Origin: Fragilariopsis cylindrus CCMP1102
Lineage: Eukaryota; Bacillariophyta; Bacillariophyceae; Bacillariales; Bacillariaceae
Reading direction: 5' to 3'
Length of the DNA stretch: 64,000 nucleotides
Assembly: GCA_900095095.1 (NCBI GenBank)
Contig: FMBT01000406.1
Coordinates: 1 to 64,000 of the forward strand
How positions within the stretch are numbered: the first letter of the stretch is position 1; the number at the start of each line of letters is the position of its first letter. Below are positions 44,221 through 55,448 of this stretch, one piece after another. The notes below the pieces were generated by a model. It saw only the letters and a program-made list of their open reading frames with translations, was not told where the DNA came from and did no database searches. Position numbers and translations under genes: made by a program.

Positions 44221-46362
44221 ATGGATATTATTGTAGATCGTGTAGTCTCCTCCTCTTCCGCCATGAAGAAAGAAGAAGAGGAAGAAAGTGTAGTCACGAA
44301 GGAGGAGGAGGAGGTCGATGACTACGCTGATTGGACGAAGGGGAACTGGTGTTATTTGTTACCCGCTACTACAAAAAATGGTACTATCACTACTACTACT
44401 ACCCATTCCGCTACCGTAAAGTTGGAAAAAGGAAGAAGGAAAAATGACAAAACAACCATCCTCCCGCCAGTTGTATCTAGCAGTAGTCTGAAGAGGGCAC
44501 CAGAACAACGTTGTCGGGATTCTCACGGGAAACAAAAACGTTATAAAGATGTGTCCTTCGAGAAGGATTTATTGAGTGACAACAACAACGATGACGAAAA
44601 CGAAAACGACGAATTACCTGAGAAAAAGAAGTTTAAGTTGGAATGCTGCCGATCACAGCAACAGTATAATAGTTCTTCAATTAATTCCAATAACTTACCA
44701 TCATCAAACAACAATAAATCAATCAAAGATAACAAGACTAAAGTAGACGATAACAAGAATGAGATTAAGAACGCACACGTCGATACTATTATCAAACAAG
44801 AAGAGGGCGTCGAGACCAAGGAGGAGGAGGAGGAAGAGGAAGAAGATAATAGTGACTCCAGGATAAATGCTGCTGATAATAATGATAACGACAATGAGAC
44901 CGATGCTGATGCTGATGCTGATGCTGATAATTATGGATATGAATCATGGATAGTAGGAAGTTGGTGTTTTCTTTTACCTTCTACTACTGCTTTGTCAACC
45001 GACGATGAAAAAATGGATGATGATCCACCGTCAGAGGAACTATCTGTTATAGAAAATACCACTAAACAAAGACGTCTCCGGAGTAGCTCCCGTCGTCGTC
45101 ATCGCGAGTCATCGTCTGTTACCTCCTCCGGTGTCGGTGGTGATGATACAGATGATAAAGAATACGACGATGAAGACTATGTCGATGAATCATCGGTTTC
45201 CTCCGTCGTTGTGGATGTTATAGATGAGAATGAATACAACGATGGAGACTATATCAATAATGATGATGATGATACCATCGATACACAAACAAGAACGAAG
45301 ATAACAGGAAAACGCAAATATAAATGTATTGCGAACAATAAACAATGGCATGGAATGTTCCGACGACTTGTTGCTTACAAGAATAAACACAAGTCGATTC
45401 TGGTTCCAAGCAGATATGCAGAAGACCAAAAACTTGGAGATTGGGTGAGAACACAAAGAACAACGTACAAGAATGACATGATAGCAGAAAACCGTGTAGA
45501 CATATTGAATTCTGTAGGGTTTGTTTGGGAAATTTTCGAGCAAATCCCATGGCATGAAATGTTCCGACGACTTGTTGCCTACCAAAAAAAGTACGGATCT
45601 GTCAGTGTTCCTAGAAGTTATAAACTTGATCCAAAACTTGCAAGATGGGTGGACTATCAACGAACGTCCTACAGGAAAAAATTAGTTTCTGAAGAGCAGA
45701 TAAGACTTTTAGTTTCTATAGGGTTTATTTGGAAACATCACGAGGTAATCCCATGGGATGAAATGTTTCGGAAACTTATTTCATACAAAAAGGAACACAA
45801 TTCTACTAGTGTTCCCCGAAAGTATCCAGCAGATCCTAATCTAGGAATGTGGGTAAGTCATCAACGAACGTTTTTCAATAACAAAACTATTTCTATAGAT
45901 CGTATCAATCGTCTTGAATCAATCGATTTTGTTTGGGATCCATTCGGCGAGAAATGGATGGAACTTTTCCACAAGCTTGTTGCCTACAAAAAAAAGCACA
46001 AATCTACATATGTTCCAAAAAATTATAAAGAAGATCCAAAACTTGGACGGTGGGTACATCATCAACGAGATGTTTACAAGAACAAGACTATTTCTATAGA
46101 TCGTATCAATCGTCTTGAATCAATTGGTTTTGTTTGGGATCCATTAGATGCGCAATGGATGGGAATGTATCAGAAACTTGTGGCGTACAAGGAACAGTAT
46201 AGGTCAACCAAAGTGCCAGTGCGGTATACCGAAGATCCGCAGCTTGGACATTGGGTTAGTTGGCAACGGGAATATGACAGGATGAAAAAACTAACAGAAA
46301 AGCGTACAGAACTTTTGAACTCTATCAATTTTGTTTGGTCAAAGCACAAGACTTCCATTTGA
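44221..46362 (+). CDS. HA gene C: five helicase-associated repeats with duplicated W-C-aromatic-L-L-P motif
   Basis: An intact 713-residue paralogue of genes A and B. The N-terminus is acidic with psi-K-x-E-type sites (MKKEE, VKLEK, IKQEE). Motif copy 1, DDYADWTKGNWCYLLP, is near residue 34 and copy 2, YGYESWIVGSWCFLLP, near residue 239. Both keep the order and class difference of gene B. Basic stretch RRLRSSSRRRHR near residue 285. Five HA repeats span residues about 370-705: LVAYKNKHKSILVPSRY, LVAYQKKYGSVSVPRSY, LISYKKEHNSTSVPRKY, LVAYKKKHKSTYVPKNY and LVAYKEQYRSTKVPVRY, each followed by LGxWVxxQR and ending in GFVW-type ends. Repeats 3 and 4 share TISIDRINRLESI(D/G)FVWDP, implying recent internal duplication. 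No helicase or Myb domain. Probably nuclear. Confidence 0.85.
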   Translation: MDIIVDRVVSSSSAMKKEEEEESVVTKEEEEVDDYADWTKGNWCYLLPATTKNGTITTTTTHSATVKLEKGRRKNDKTTILPPVVSSSSLKRAPEQRCRDSHGKQKRYKDVSFEKDLLSDNNNDDENENDELPEKKKFKLECCRSQQQYNSSSINSNNLPSSNNNKSIKDNKTKVDDNKNEIKNAHVDTIIKQEEGVETKEEEEEEEEDNSDSRINAADNNDNDNETDADADADADNYGYESWIVGSWCFLLPSTTALSTDDEKMDDDPPSEELSVIENTTKQRRLRSSSRRRHRESSSVTSSGVGGDDTDDKEYDDEDYVDESSVSSVVVDVIDENEYNDGDYINNDDDDTIDTQTRTKITGKRKYKCIANNKQWHGMFRRLVAYKNKHKSILVPSRYAEDQKLGDWVRTQRTTYKNDMIAENRVDILNSVGFVWEIFEQIPWHEMFRRLVAYQKKYGSVSVPRSYKLDPKLARWVDYQRTSYRKKLVSEEQIRLLVSIGFIWKHHEVIPWDEMFRKLISYKKEHNSTSVPRKYPADPNLGMWVSHQRTFFNNKTISIDRINRLESIDFVWDPFGEKWMELFHKLVAYKKKHKSTYVPKNYKEDPKLGRWVHHQRDVYKNKTISIDRINRLESIGFVWDPLDAQWMGMYQKLVAYKEQYRSTKVPVRYTEDPQLGHWVSWQREYDRMKKLTEKRTELLNSINFVWSKHKTSI

Positions 46363-46986
46363 CAAAAAAAATGTCTGGCAAAGATATCGATTTTGCGAAA
46401 TGTTGACGATGTTGATGAGCGTCGGTTGATGATCAGAAGTAACAATGGATTCAATAACCGAACGGGTGCTAAACTTGCTTATGGTTGTGATCCCGTATAT
46501 TTTGAAAATATGACAAGTCGCCGGATACTTTGAATGTTATTCCTGTACAACGTCAATCCTCGTTTATTTGATTTGACTGCGCAAGATCGTCATACTAACA
46601 TCATCAAAGAGATAGTAATTCCGATTTGTCTTGGCATACAGTACGAACGAATCGGAAGACGATGAACTCGACTCGGCATGACTCGTCTCGATCTTGATCA
46701 TGACCTCGAAGGCGGGGCAAGGCGGTTTCGGAAATAAGCAAAATACAGATGGCAACAACATTCCCCTACGGTACTGCATATTGAAAGTGCGAAATACTGT
46801 AGCGTAGCGACGTACGTACATTCATGTTCCTATGAAGTCTATCTATTGTACAGTATACAACAATGATGCTGCGAGTATCAGCAGTAGGACACGATCTACA
46901 CGTGTGTTATTCATTCTACATTGTACATTCTATACAATATACTATTTTTAGCCTTCAAAATATAGTTACTTTATTATTTAATTGTT
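46363..46986. other. convergent intergenic region
   Basis: Between HA gene C and VPS25. No gene seen. Confidence 0.5.
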
Positions 46987-47729
46987 CTAATAAAATTTAA
47001 TACCATCTTCTGATGATGTTTCACCTTTAAATATAGTACATTTACCATCATCTTCTAATATTTTAAGAGCTCGTCGCAATAAATCTTCATCGATACCGTG
47101 AAATGACATCCCATGAACATCTTCACCTGAATGTAATTCATATATTGTACATATACCACCTGCTATATTACCGGATGATATTGCCCATTCATATATATCA
47201 GTTGCTAATTCTTCTGGTTTTCTCCATAATATACGACATGTTGTTTTGGATTCAGTATCAATCCATTCCCCACGTCCAGATTTTATTAAATTATCCATGA
47301 TAATATCAATGGATTCTTTACTTAATTTTCTTTGTATTTTTTTATTATACCATAATGGACATTCATGGACAATTAATATTTTATTTAATTTTTGTATGGT
47401 ATAATATTGAATTATTAATTCATTCCATAATGATAATTGTTTTTCTTTCGTTGCCTCAACTGGTTGGATTGTAAAAAATGGTGGAAAGGAATAAAATTCT
47501 GGATACTTACACAGAATAATAATACAGCAAGATTAAAAAAAACAAGTAAGTTACCGGTACGTACGTAGAAGTATAGGGTTACGGAGCAACGAGGGTGTGT
47601 AGGAGAAAAAAGTAAACAAAGGAAAGAGCGTAAGAATAAATGAACAAAATGAAATCGAGTACAATGCATTGTTTGTTTCGGGCAAACATCATCTAATTAT
47701 GTCCATACCTCGAAATTATCTTCCGCCAT
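46987..47729 (-). CDS. VPS25: VPS25, ESCRT-II subunit, two exons
   Basis: Subunit of ESCRT-II, which sorts ubiquitinated membrane proteins into multivesicular bodies; VPS25 links to the ESCRT-III subunit VPS20. Exon 1 is 47709-47729 (MAEDNFE) and exon 2 is 46987-47505. The 203-bp intron (GTATGG donor, AAG acceptor, phase 0) closes in frame to give 179 residues, against about 176 in human. The product begins MAEDNFEYPEFYSFPPFF with the family's PPF motif, then TKEKQLSLWNELIIQYY and ESIDIIMDNLIKSGRGEWID (first winged helix). The second winged helix follows with RILWRKPEELATDIYEWAI, TIYELHSGEDV, FHGIDEDLLRRALKILE and the end GIKFY, all in the order of known VPS25. The donor is less canonical than others here but fits. 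Confidence 0.93.
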
Positions 47730-49153
47730 GGTTGCTGGTTGTTGTTGTCGGTAGTTGCCGTTGCTGTCGTCGTTGTTGTTGTTGTTGGTGTTGCAATTTT
47801 GTGTAAAGACTACTGAATATTCTGTTGCTGTCGCTACACTACCGTCACTATCACCGCCAACGCTGCCCCTTTTTCTTTCTACTGCTGCTGCTGCTTCTGC
47901 TTCTGATGCTTCTACTTGCAGTTGAGTGAGTGAATTATGATTCCTATCTCTTCAATGTCTTAATGTTTCTTCAAATAGTCTTGTGTTGACAGGTGCGTTG
48001 CTCCTCTGTCTCGAATCTCGATCTCGTTGTTGTTGTTTGTGTCGCTATTATTCGTCGTCAATAGCAAACGTGATTGAAATGTGCTATGGATCAAACGAAC
48101 TAAACGAAACTCAATCTTTTTTAAAGCTTTTCCTGTCTTTGGTAAAGGCAGTCGAATGCATGAATGATTCGAACGAGTCGACTGATTCACATCCATGATT
48201 TGAGATTAATTTCGCGCCTTACACAACATTCAAATGCATGCACAGATTGCGCCATCATCAGCGAAATTTTCGTCCGTGACTTATCAATTGAGTCAAAAAA
48301 ATTGTGCACATACACGTTAAAACATTTCCGTTCAATTTCGGGACTATCATAATTGTCCGTGACTTAGTATCAATTGAGTCAATTTTGTGATAAAACGTAT
48401 AACTTTAAAATACCTTCCGTTGAAGCTACTGTATCAGAATACGATGAAACTTCGCCAAAAATTTGTGAATGAAAAGTACGTTCAAAAGCCAATACACGAA
48501 CAATTTTGCGCGCCTAACAGGTTTCAAATTTTGGTGAATGATTGATTCAAAAAATCTTCTCCTTTGATTTTCACGGAGCGAAGCGAACCGAAGTATGTTC
48601 GGAAAAAAATTATGAAGATTCATCGAAGAGGTGAAGAAATTATGTGAAATAGAAGAATCTCATCAGATGCGAAAAATACAAGTAAAGCAGCGGAATAGAT
48701 ATCGTGATAGCTAATGATACGTAGAATGTAATTTAGATGTTAACTTTTTTTTTAAATTAAGTAGTTCTATTAATAGTTTTCTAGAAATGGTACAATAATA
48801 CAGATATGACAGTGAGATAGCATTCAGAGTAGTAGGAAGATCAAACAGCTGGTTATTACATCATTCTTAGTAGATAATGTCGTGACATCAAAAACAGATT
48901 GGGTAAACAGTACGATTGTAACAGTAATCCGTACCCCAACCAATGCAACATCGACAATGTGGCAGAATAAAACCAACAACCTCCCCGTCCGGCATACAGT
49001 GAATGTAGTGATGGTAAAGAAGTGTCGAAATGATATTTTAAACAAACACCCGTTCAAAGGAGGCTAAATATCATTCCAAACACAACTTCAGTTAGTGTAG
49101 TAAGTTAGTAAGTTAGTTAGTTAGCAGTATAAACGATATCACAAGGATATCGT
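47730..49153. other. intergenic
   Basis: No gene is supported. The first 200 bases upstream of VPS25 are rich in GTT/GTC triplets, probably leader and promoter. An AGTT-type run lies near 49095-49122. Confidence 0.45.
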
Positions 49154-50665
49154 TTACATGTAACCACCGTACTTGGAGTAACTTGGTTCACAGATCCATT
49201 CACATCTTTCGTAACCGTAATAACCTTTTCCTCCTTTTCCTCCCTTTCCACCTTTTCCACCGTAGTAATCATCACCGTAAAAGTAATCATCACCGTATTT
49301 GTGACCCGCTAGTTCACGATCGACGTCTTCATTTAGTTTACGATCACCGTACTTATTGTAATCATCGTACATGGAGTAATCATCATCAAATCCGTAGTAT
49401 CCTTTTCCTCCCTTTCCACCTTTACCGCCCTTGGATCCGCCGTGTTCATAACAGACTTCGTAACAGTTTTCTTTTGGATGAGGACCGTAGTATCCACCCC
49501 ATGAGTTTTTAGGTTCGTAGTATCCACCCCATGAGTCTACAGGACCGTAGCCTCCCTTGGATCCTTTACCACCTTTTCCACCCTTGGATCCCTTTCCTCC
49601 TTTTCCACCGTAGTATCCACCCCATGAGTTGTAATCATCATCGTAGTCTTCGTAGTATCCACCCCATGAGTCAAATCCCTTGGATCCTTTTCCTCCTTTT
49701 CCACCCTTGGAACCTTTTCCTCCTTTTCCACCGTAGTAACCACCCCATGAGTCTGGAGGACTGTAGTATCCACCCCATGAGTCTGGACCTTCGTAGTATC
49801 CACCCCATGAATCAACAGGACCGTAGCCACCCTTGGATCCTTTTCCACCCTTGGAACCTTTACCTCCTTTTCCACCGTAATAACCACCCCATGAGTTGTA
49901 GTCATCATCGTAGTTGTCGTAGTATCCACCCCATGAGTCTACAGGACCGTAACCACCCTTGGATCCTTTACCACCCTTGGATCCCTTTCCTCCTTTTCCT
50001 CCGTAATAACCACCCCATGAGTTGTAGTCATCATCGTAGTTGTCGTAGTATCCACCCCATGAGTCTACAGGACCGTAGCCACCCTTGGATCCTTTTCCAC
50101 CCTTGGAACCTTTACCTCCTTTTCCACCGTAATAACCACCCCAGGAGTTGTAGTCATCATAATCGTAAGTGGGATAGGATGGCATCACTGGTCCGTACCC
50201 TGGTGTATAATGATCATCTCCGTAACTTGGATAATGGTCATCACAGATAATTTCACAATATTCATTGGAGTAATAGTAACCACCCTTTCCACCTTTACCT
50301 CCCTTTCCACCTTTTCCACCATAGTAATCATCACCGTAAAAGTAATCATCTTCCATCCAGTAATCATCACCGTATTTCTTGTGACCAGCTAGTTCACGAT
50401 CACCTTCTTCATTTAGTTTACGATCATACACGTAATCATCATAACCACCGTAGTAGCCTTTTCCACCTTTACCACCTTTACCTCCCTTTCCTCCGGAGGA
50501 TTCGTAACATACTTCGTAACAGTTTTCTCCGTACTTAGGTCCGTAACCGCCTTTGTGGCCAGCTAAGTCACGTGGTAGCTGTTCAGTTGGAACAACATGA
50601 GCAGATTCTTCAGCAGCAAGAGCAGCCGTCAAACCAACAAGGAGTGTGGTAAGAGTAAACTTCAT
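49154..50665 (-). CDS. secreted Gly/Lys/Tyr/Trp repeat protein with RXL sites, biosilica-protein-like
   Basis: A 503-residue protein starting MKFTLTTLLVGLTAALA (signal peptide); an upstream in-frame ATG at 50701 would spoil it. Mature sequence soon has PRDLAGHK, and later DRKLNEEGDRELAGHK and DRKLNEDVDRELAGHK, giving five Arg-x-Leu sites like those cleaved in silaffins and cingulins. The core is a tandem array with a 42-residue unit: (N/D)SWGGYYGGK, then (GxK)n with Lys at every third position, then GYGPVDSWGGYY and an acidic DNYDDD spacer. SWGGYY occurs 12 times. A Cys-bearing end module (ENCYEVCYE, GGK repeats, RKL/REL, DDYFYGDDYYGGK, CxxIC or CEWIC) occurs at both ends. KxxK-spaced lysines with Trp/Tyr recall silaffins and the cingulins of Thalassiosira, so a wall or girdle-band matrix role is a reasoned guess. 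The single long ORF survives despite repeats. Confidence 0.82.
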   Translation of the reverse strand: MKFTLTTLLVGLTAALAAEESAHVVPTEQLPRDLAGHKGGYGPKYGENCYEVCYESSGGKGGKGGKGGKGYYGGYDDYVYDRKLNEEGDRELAGHKKYGDDYWMEDDYFYGDDYYGGKGGKGGKGGKGGYYYSNEYCEIICDDHYPSYGDDHYTPGYGPVMPSYPTYDYDDYNSWGGYYGGKGGKGSKGGKGSKGGYGPVDSWGGYYDNYDDDYNSWGGYYGGKGGKGSKGGKGSKGGYGPVDSWGGYYDNYDDDYNSWGGYYGGKGGKGSKGGKGSKGGYGPVDSWGGYYEGPDSWGGYYSPPDSWGGYYGGKGGKGSKGGKGGKGSKGFDSWGGYYEDYDDDYNSWGGYYGGKGGKGSKGGKGGKGSKGGYGPVDSWGGYYEPKNSWGGYYGPHPKENCYEVCYEHGGSKGGKGGKGGKGYYGFDDDYSMYDDYNKYGDRKLNEDVDRELAGHKYGDDYFYGDDYYGGKGGKGGKGGKGYYGYERCEWICEPSYSKYGGYM

Positions 50666-52365
50666 TATAGTAGACAAGTTAACTTGATTTACGTTTAGCA
50701 TGTAAATAGTTATTGTTGCTTGCTGTGTTCGTTTAAGTTTGTTGGAAACTTAAGATTGTGTGATAACATGAATTTGTTTCGGAAGGCAGGTAAAAGGCTT
50801 GGATAATCGCTTCGGAGGACAAAGAAAGAATTACAAAATGTGTTTTATCCCGTACACAATGCGGGGTAGAAAAAAAGGTATGTAGCCCCACGTGTTTCAG
50901 CATAGAGTTGGCAATGCGACTCTTGTAAAATTTCATATTGAATAAATCAAATTTTCTGATACATAGGTCATTTTAAATTCCGTTCATAACGCGCCAAAAT
51001 TTATAATGCAGCGCCTTTATCCGACCGTTAAACAGGCCATACTACTTTGAACGTCAAAAAACCCCTGATTTTTGATGTTTTGGCTTAAGTATATTGACCA
51101 AGTACTAATTTTTACATACAGTATGTTGTCACCAAATATGTCACACAGGCTGGTCGCGTTTCATCGATTGTCGAGTAAAATTTTGGCCGACAGACACAAA
51201 ACGGTTTGGACGGTTATACGTCCAAAACAAAATATTGTCAACAGGCCAGACGTAGTATCATCGGACATGAAAAAAATTGTGTAACTATTCGTCGATTTAA
51301 ATATCTTTTATACGAACGGCTAGTGCATGTCACGCCACTAATTGTTTAAACGATAGAAAACTGGTTGTACTAAGGTAATTAGTGTATGGCGCATGCTCAT
51401 ACTGTTACATAGGTCACGGACAAATGACAATACCAACTTCGGCGATACAAGAATCACCATCTCCGTTCGTTCTATCTAAACAATAACAAGTCTATCTCTG
51501 TCTTAAACGATGACACACCCTCTTGTATCTATTCTCGGCGAATACACAAATTAATCAATCTTGTTTACATACGATAGTGAAGTGGCGGACAAGCAACGAA
51601 CGGCTGACAAGAGATTGTGATAGTACTGTAGTCGCAACGTGCACCTAAGTTACAGTACGAGGAAGCCTAACACTGTCCGTATCATCTAGCAGCCTGTCCA
51701 TCCATCCGAGCTTCGACCACTGACTGTAGACAATTCCAGCATAGCAACCACTAGACAATGACTTACTATAGCTCATTCTTCGTCTTTATCTCATCTTAGC
51801 TTCCTATGATAGATAGCAATAATATAACATCATTGCATTGTGTTCACTTACTTCATCAGATTTTCCTTTCCATTATTCTACTATACTGTATTAGGGGATC
51901 TTCAACTTCACAACAATCAAATTGGCCTTGCTTCATACAATAATTGTAGAATTTTTATGTTGTGAGATTCTCTAGTTTATCAAACCACACTTTTTCATAA
52001 AGCTTGCTGCTGCTGCCTGCCTGCCTGCCTGCCTGCTACTACTTGTAGATCTTCTGTGTTTCATTCTGTAATCCCTGTTATATAGTTTTTTTGCTTGCCA
52101 TTCTGTGTATAATTTATGCTTGACTAGCTAGTTGTTCACTAGTACTTACTTGCACAAAAAATGCATTTCAATATTTGACTCCATTATTTTATTAAATGCA
52201 TTCCCATACAGTTTTTGCACACTACTCTTGGCTAGCTAATAAGCTAGCTCAATGACATACAATAAGACATGACATGTATCAGTCGGTTCCAATAATAGGC
52301 CCTTCACCCAACAATATTGAGAATTTGCTTACTATCATTGTATATAATATTATCTACTAATGGCA

Positions 52366-52435
52366 TTTCTGTAGGAGGGCATGCCTGATGTTATGGTGCT
52401 TTTCTGTAGGAGGGCACGTCTGATGTTATGGCGCT
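52366..52435. repeat. 35-bp direct duplication
   Basis: Copies 52366-52400 and 52401-52435 begin TTTCTGTAGGAGGGCA and end TGATGTTATGGYGCT; three mismatches in 35. Confidence 0.9.
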
Positions 52436-55324
52436 GCCACTATTAAACAAACAAATAATACACCCACTCAAGTGGTAAAATTTTCTTCAACAAACATTCA
52501 AGTAGTTGTTGATGATTATCACTGTATTGTAAGGATTTACATGGTGAGCTTATGGAAAATAAATGGCTACAAACAACTAACCTCAAGTTGTTATAGTCCT
52601 ATCTCTCTATATTTGTAGTAAGTAAATATTGATTCATCATCTATTAGAGTAGTGTAGTGCTATATATTGATGACAAATGAATTGAACAAATCCAGTAGCT
52701 ACAACAACACATAGCTTATTCTTCATCTATAGTATATTAACTTCCTATGCTATAGCTATATAAATCACTATTGATTTCAAATATGTTCTCATCCATCTGT
52801 TTTTTATTTGGGGATCTTTGACCTCTCCCACTTATTTGGTCTGCATTTTATCTAAGAAATTAATTTTAGTTATTGTGTAGGACAATGATTCTATTTTTCA
52901 ATTCTTTCTCATAAAACTTCCTGCTCAAAGATCTTCTGCAATCTCTGTTTAGTTTGCTGTTCACCATTTTTGTATAAATTATGCTCTCTACCAATTTTGT
53001 ACACTGCTTGCCCATGCGCATGATGCACATGCATGTCCACAAACTTTGACTCTTTTGTTGAATACATTCTACCTACCCACACACAAAAGTTTCTACACAC
53101 TACACGCTATAATGTAATACTGCATCAGGTATACGTGGCAATTTATCACAAGCTGAATGAAAAGTACCTACATACCTGGTAGTTACTCACTTCTATCATT
53201 CACTTCTGTCCATTAAGCTTTAGTTAGTGTTTTTGTGGTGTGCAACAACTTTTACTATTGACTTATTTTATGCACCACAGTAACGGCTGTCATGCAGAGA
53301 TTTTGTGACTAGTAAGTGTGATCATCCGGTGTATTATCAAGACAAATTTTCCATCAACACTACATTAGATTTTGTCCTTGTTGGCAACTCTTCGCTCATA
53401 TGTAAAATCATGGGGTCTGGGAAATATATACAGACACAGGGTAGGTAGGGGCAAAGAATGCCACAGGCCATTGTGCCTATTGCAAATAGTAAAGGATTTA
53501 CGAATTGAAGTGAACTATGATAGTAGTGCAGTAGTGCTAAACAATAGCATGGTGCATGAGCATGTGCATGTGCATATGTATATGCATAAGTGTGTGTGTA
53601 TGTTGTAAGTGTGTGTTTGTGAGTGTGTGTGTGTGTGTGTGTCCACAGCTAGCCAAATATTAGAGCGTGAAATAACGGGGAAAACTAAATCATGGCCTGT
53701 GGTACTTGCTACCTGTACCACTCCATTTTCTGACATTCAAACCCATCCTAGCATGTATAAAGTCCCAGTCAGATGGTATAATCTGAGCTTAGGTATGTGT
53801 TCTTTACACTGGAAGGTGGTAAAGGGTATGATGCAGCCTAGGACGTGGGAAAATGGCCCATTTGGGGGGGGGGGGTATGTGACCTAGTACACAATCAAAA
53901 AGATAAATTGTCCCAAAGTAAGCACATGGGGCTGACTATATACACCAGAAGGAATGTAAACTTGGATAGCTATGGGCAGGACCATGCTGATGTGGGCACT
54001 AAAGGGGGAAAACCTGTTTTGGGACCTAAATGACCCTTTTGGGGGCTTAGCACACCCTGACACCTTCCAAACCTCCCTAGAGCCCTAAGCAATAATTGGA
54101 AATTGTACCCATAGGTATATTGTTGAGCTCCATATAATATTTCAAGGTTATTAGGTCTGTATTGATGGTGCATCACGGCCTTGATTATACGCACACTTGG
54201 CACTTTTAAAAGAAATTGTGTGTTTTAATAGCGGTGGGTTTTGACCCATGACACCCCAAATATATACATGATTACCTAAAACAATGATATAATCCAAAAC
54301 CTTTATAAATTAGGTTGATGCCTAGCTATTTTATTTGGGAGTCAGCATACCACCTCAAATATCTTTGCAACGTGTGCATTTTGGGCCATGTCTTTTGGGC
54401 CATGTCTATTCTATTGTTCCCCGCCCCACCACACCACCAATATGGTAGATGTTCTAAGTATTGTTGGTGTATTTTGAACATATGCATATATGGAAGGTAT
54501 CTGGGTGTTGAAACCATGGGCCAATTCCTTCTTTTGATGTTTTGGCAGCCTATTTCTGAATGGTACTTTTGGACATGGAAATATGACATGTTGGCCGAAA
54601 TGCAATGTTTGTGTTCTGGAAGCAAGAATAGGTATGTATGAGGGATCACGTCCCTTGGTTCTTACTGAAGATAGTGAACTATGGTAGAGAATGTGTCTCA
54701 ATTAGAGAGTAGTCTCATCACATCTTCAAATAATGGTAGTTCAAAATGTAATAAAACAATAACCTAAAATAGAAAAAGAAGAAGAGTGTTTCCTGAAACA
54801 CCTTTCTAGGAATTTCTAGGAAAAGCTATCATGCCATCAATGCAATGCACTATGACAGTATATTTAGTCTAGTATTCTCCACAATATTGCTGTTCTTTGT
54901 ATAATTGATAACTATCAAATATATTCACTAGTATATCATGAGAGCTTTGCTTACAACCAACCCCAAAGGCCTCGCTCTACTACTGTCAACTACAGTCAGT
55001 CGTCGCGAATACGACTCAAATGTGATAGTTGGCTTCGCCATAAATTTACTCACAAAATATTTTGAATAAATCTAAAATACCGGTGTAATTTTCACATCGA
55101 GCACCTTCCGATTACGTAGATGTGAAGACGAATCCGAATTATGGACAAAATCATTTCCGTGAAATGAAAACTAATAATCAACGGTTCTAGTGTATGCACA
55201 TACAAGATATTACTTCATGCCAACCACACATGTTTTTGTCACATACAGGGAGGAAGGATATTTTGCTAAATTTTGCGTTACTCCTACCGATAGAAAGTTC
55301 TTTTGTGCTTTTCTCATTTCATTC

Positions 55325-55373
55325 CATTTCATTACATTACATTACATTACATTTCATTACATTTCATTACATT
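55325..55373. repeat. (CATTA)n/(CATTT) pentanucleotide array
   Basis: About ten 5-bp units with CATTT variants, roughly 75 bp upstream of the M11 protease start. Confidence 0.9.
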
Positions 55374-55448
55374 AAGATTTGCGGCTAAAGCGGCAAGGGA
55401 ACCAAGAAGACGACGTAACAACTTGAACAAAAAGAATTAATTACGACC

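Larger units (their letters stand above)
50666..55448. other. gene-poor region of 4.8 kb
   Basis: No gene is supported. It contains a (CTGC)n run (about 52013-52035), a 35-bp duplication (52366-52435), TG-rich repeats (about 53590-53641), a G12 run (53864-53875) and a CATTA array (55325-55373). From about 53380 to 54700 the base composition is less AT-rich and several ORFs of 60-108 codons occur on both strands, but none resembles a known protein. It may hold degraded repeats. Confidence 0.45.

Noticed and set aside
49183-50250. Plus-strand His/Arg/Ser/Pro-rich ORFs
   Set aside because: Antisense shadows of the Gly/Lys/Tyr repeat gene; they follow its repeat period and lack independent features.
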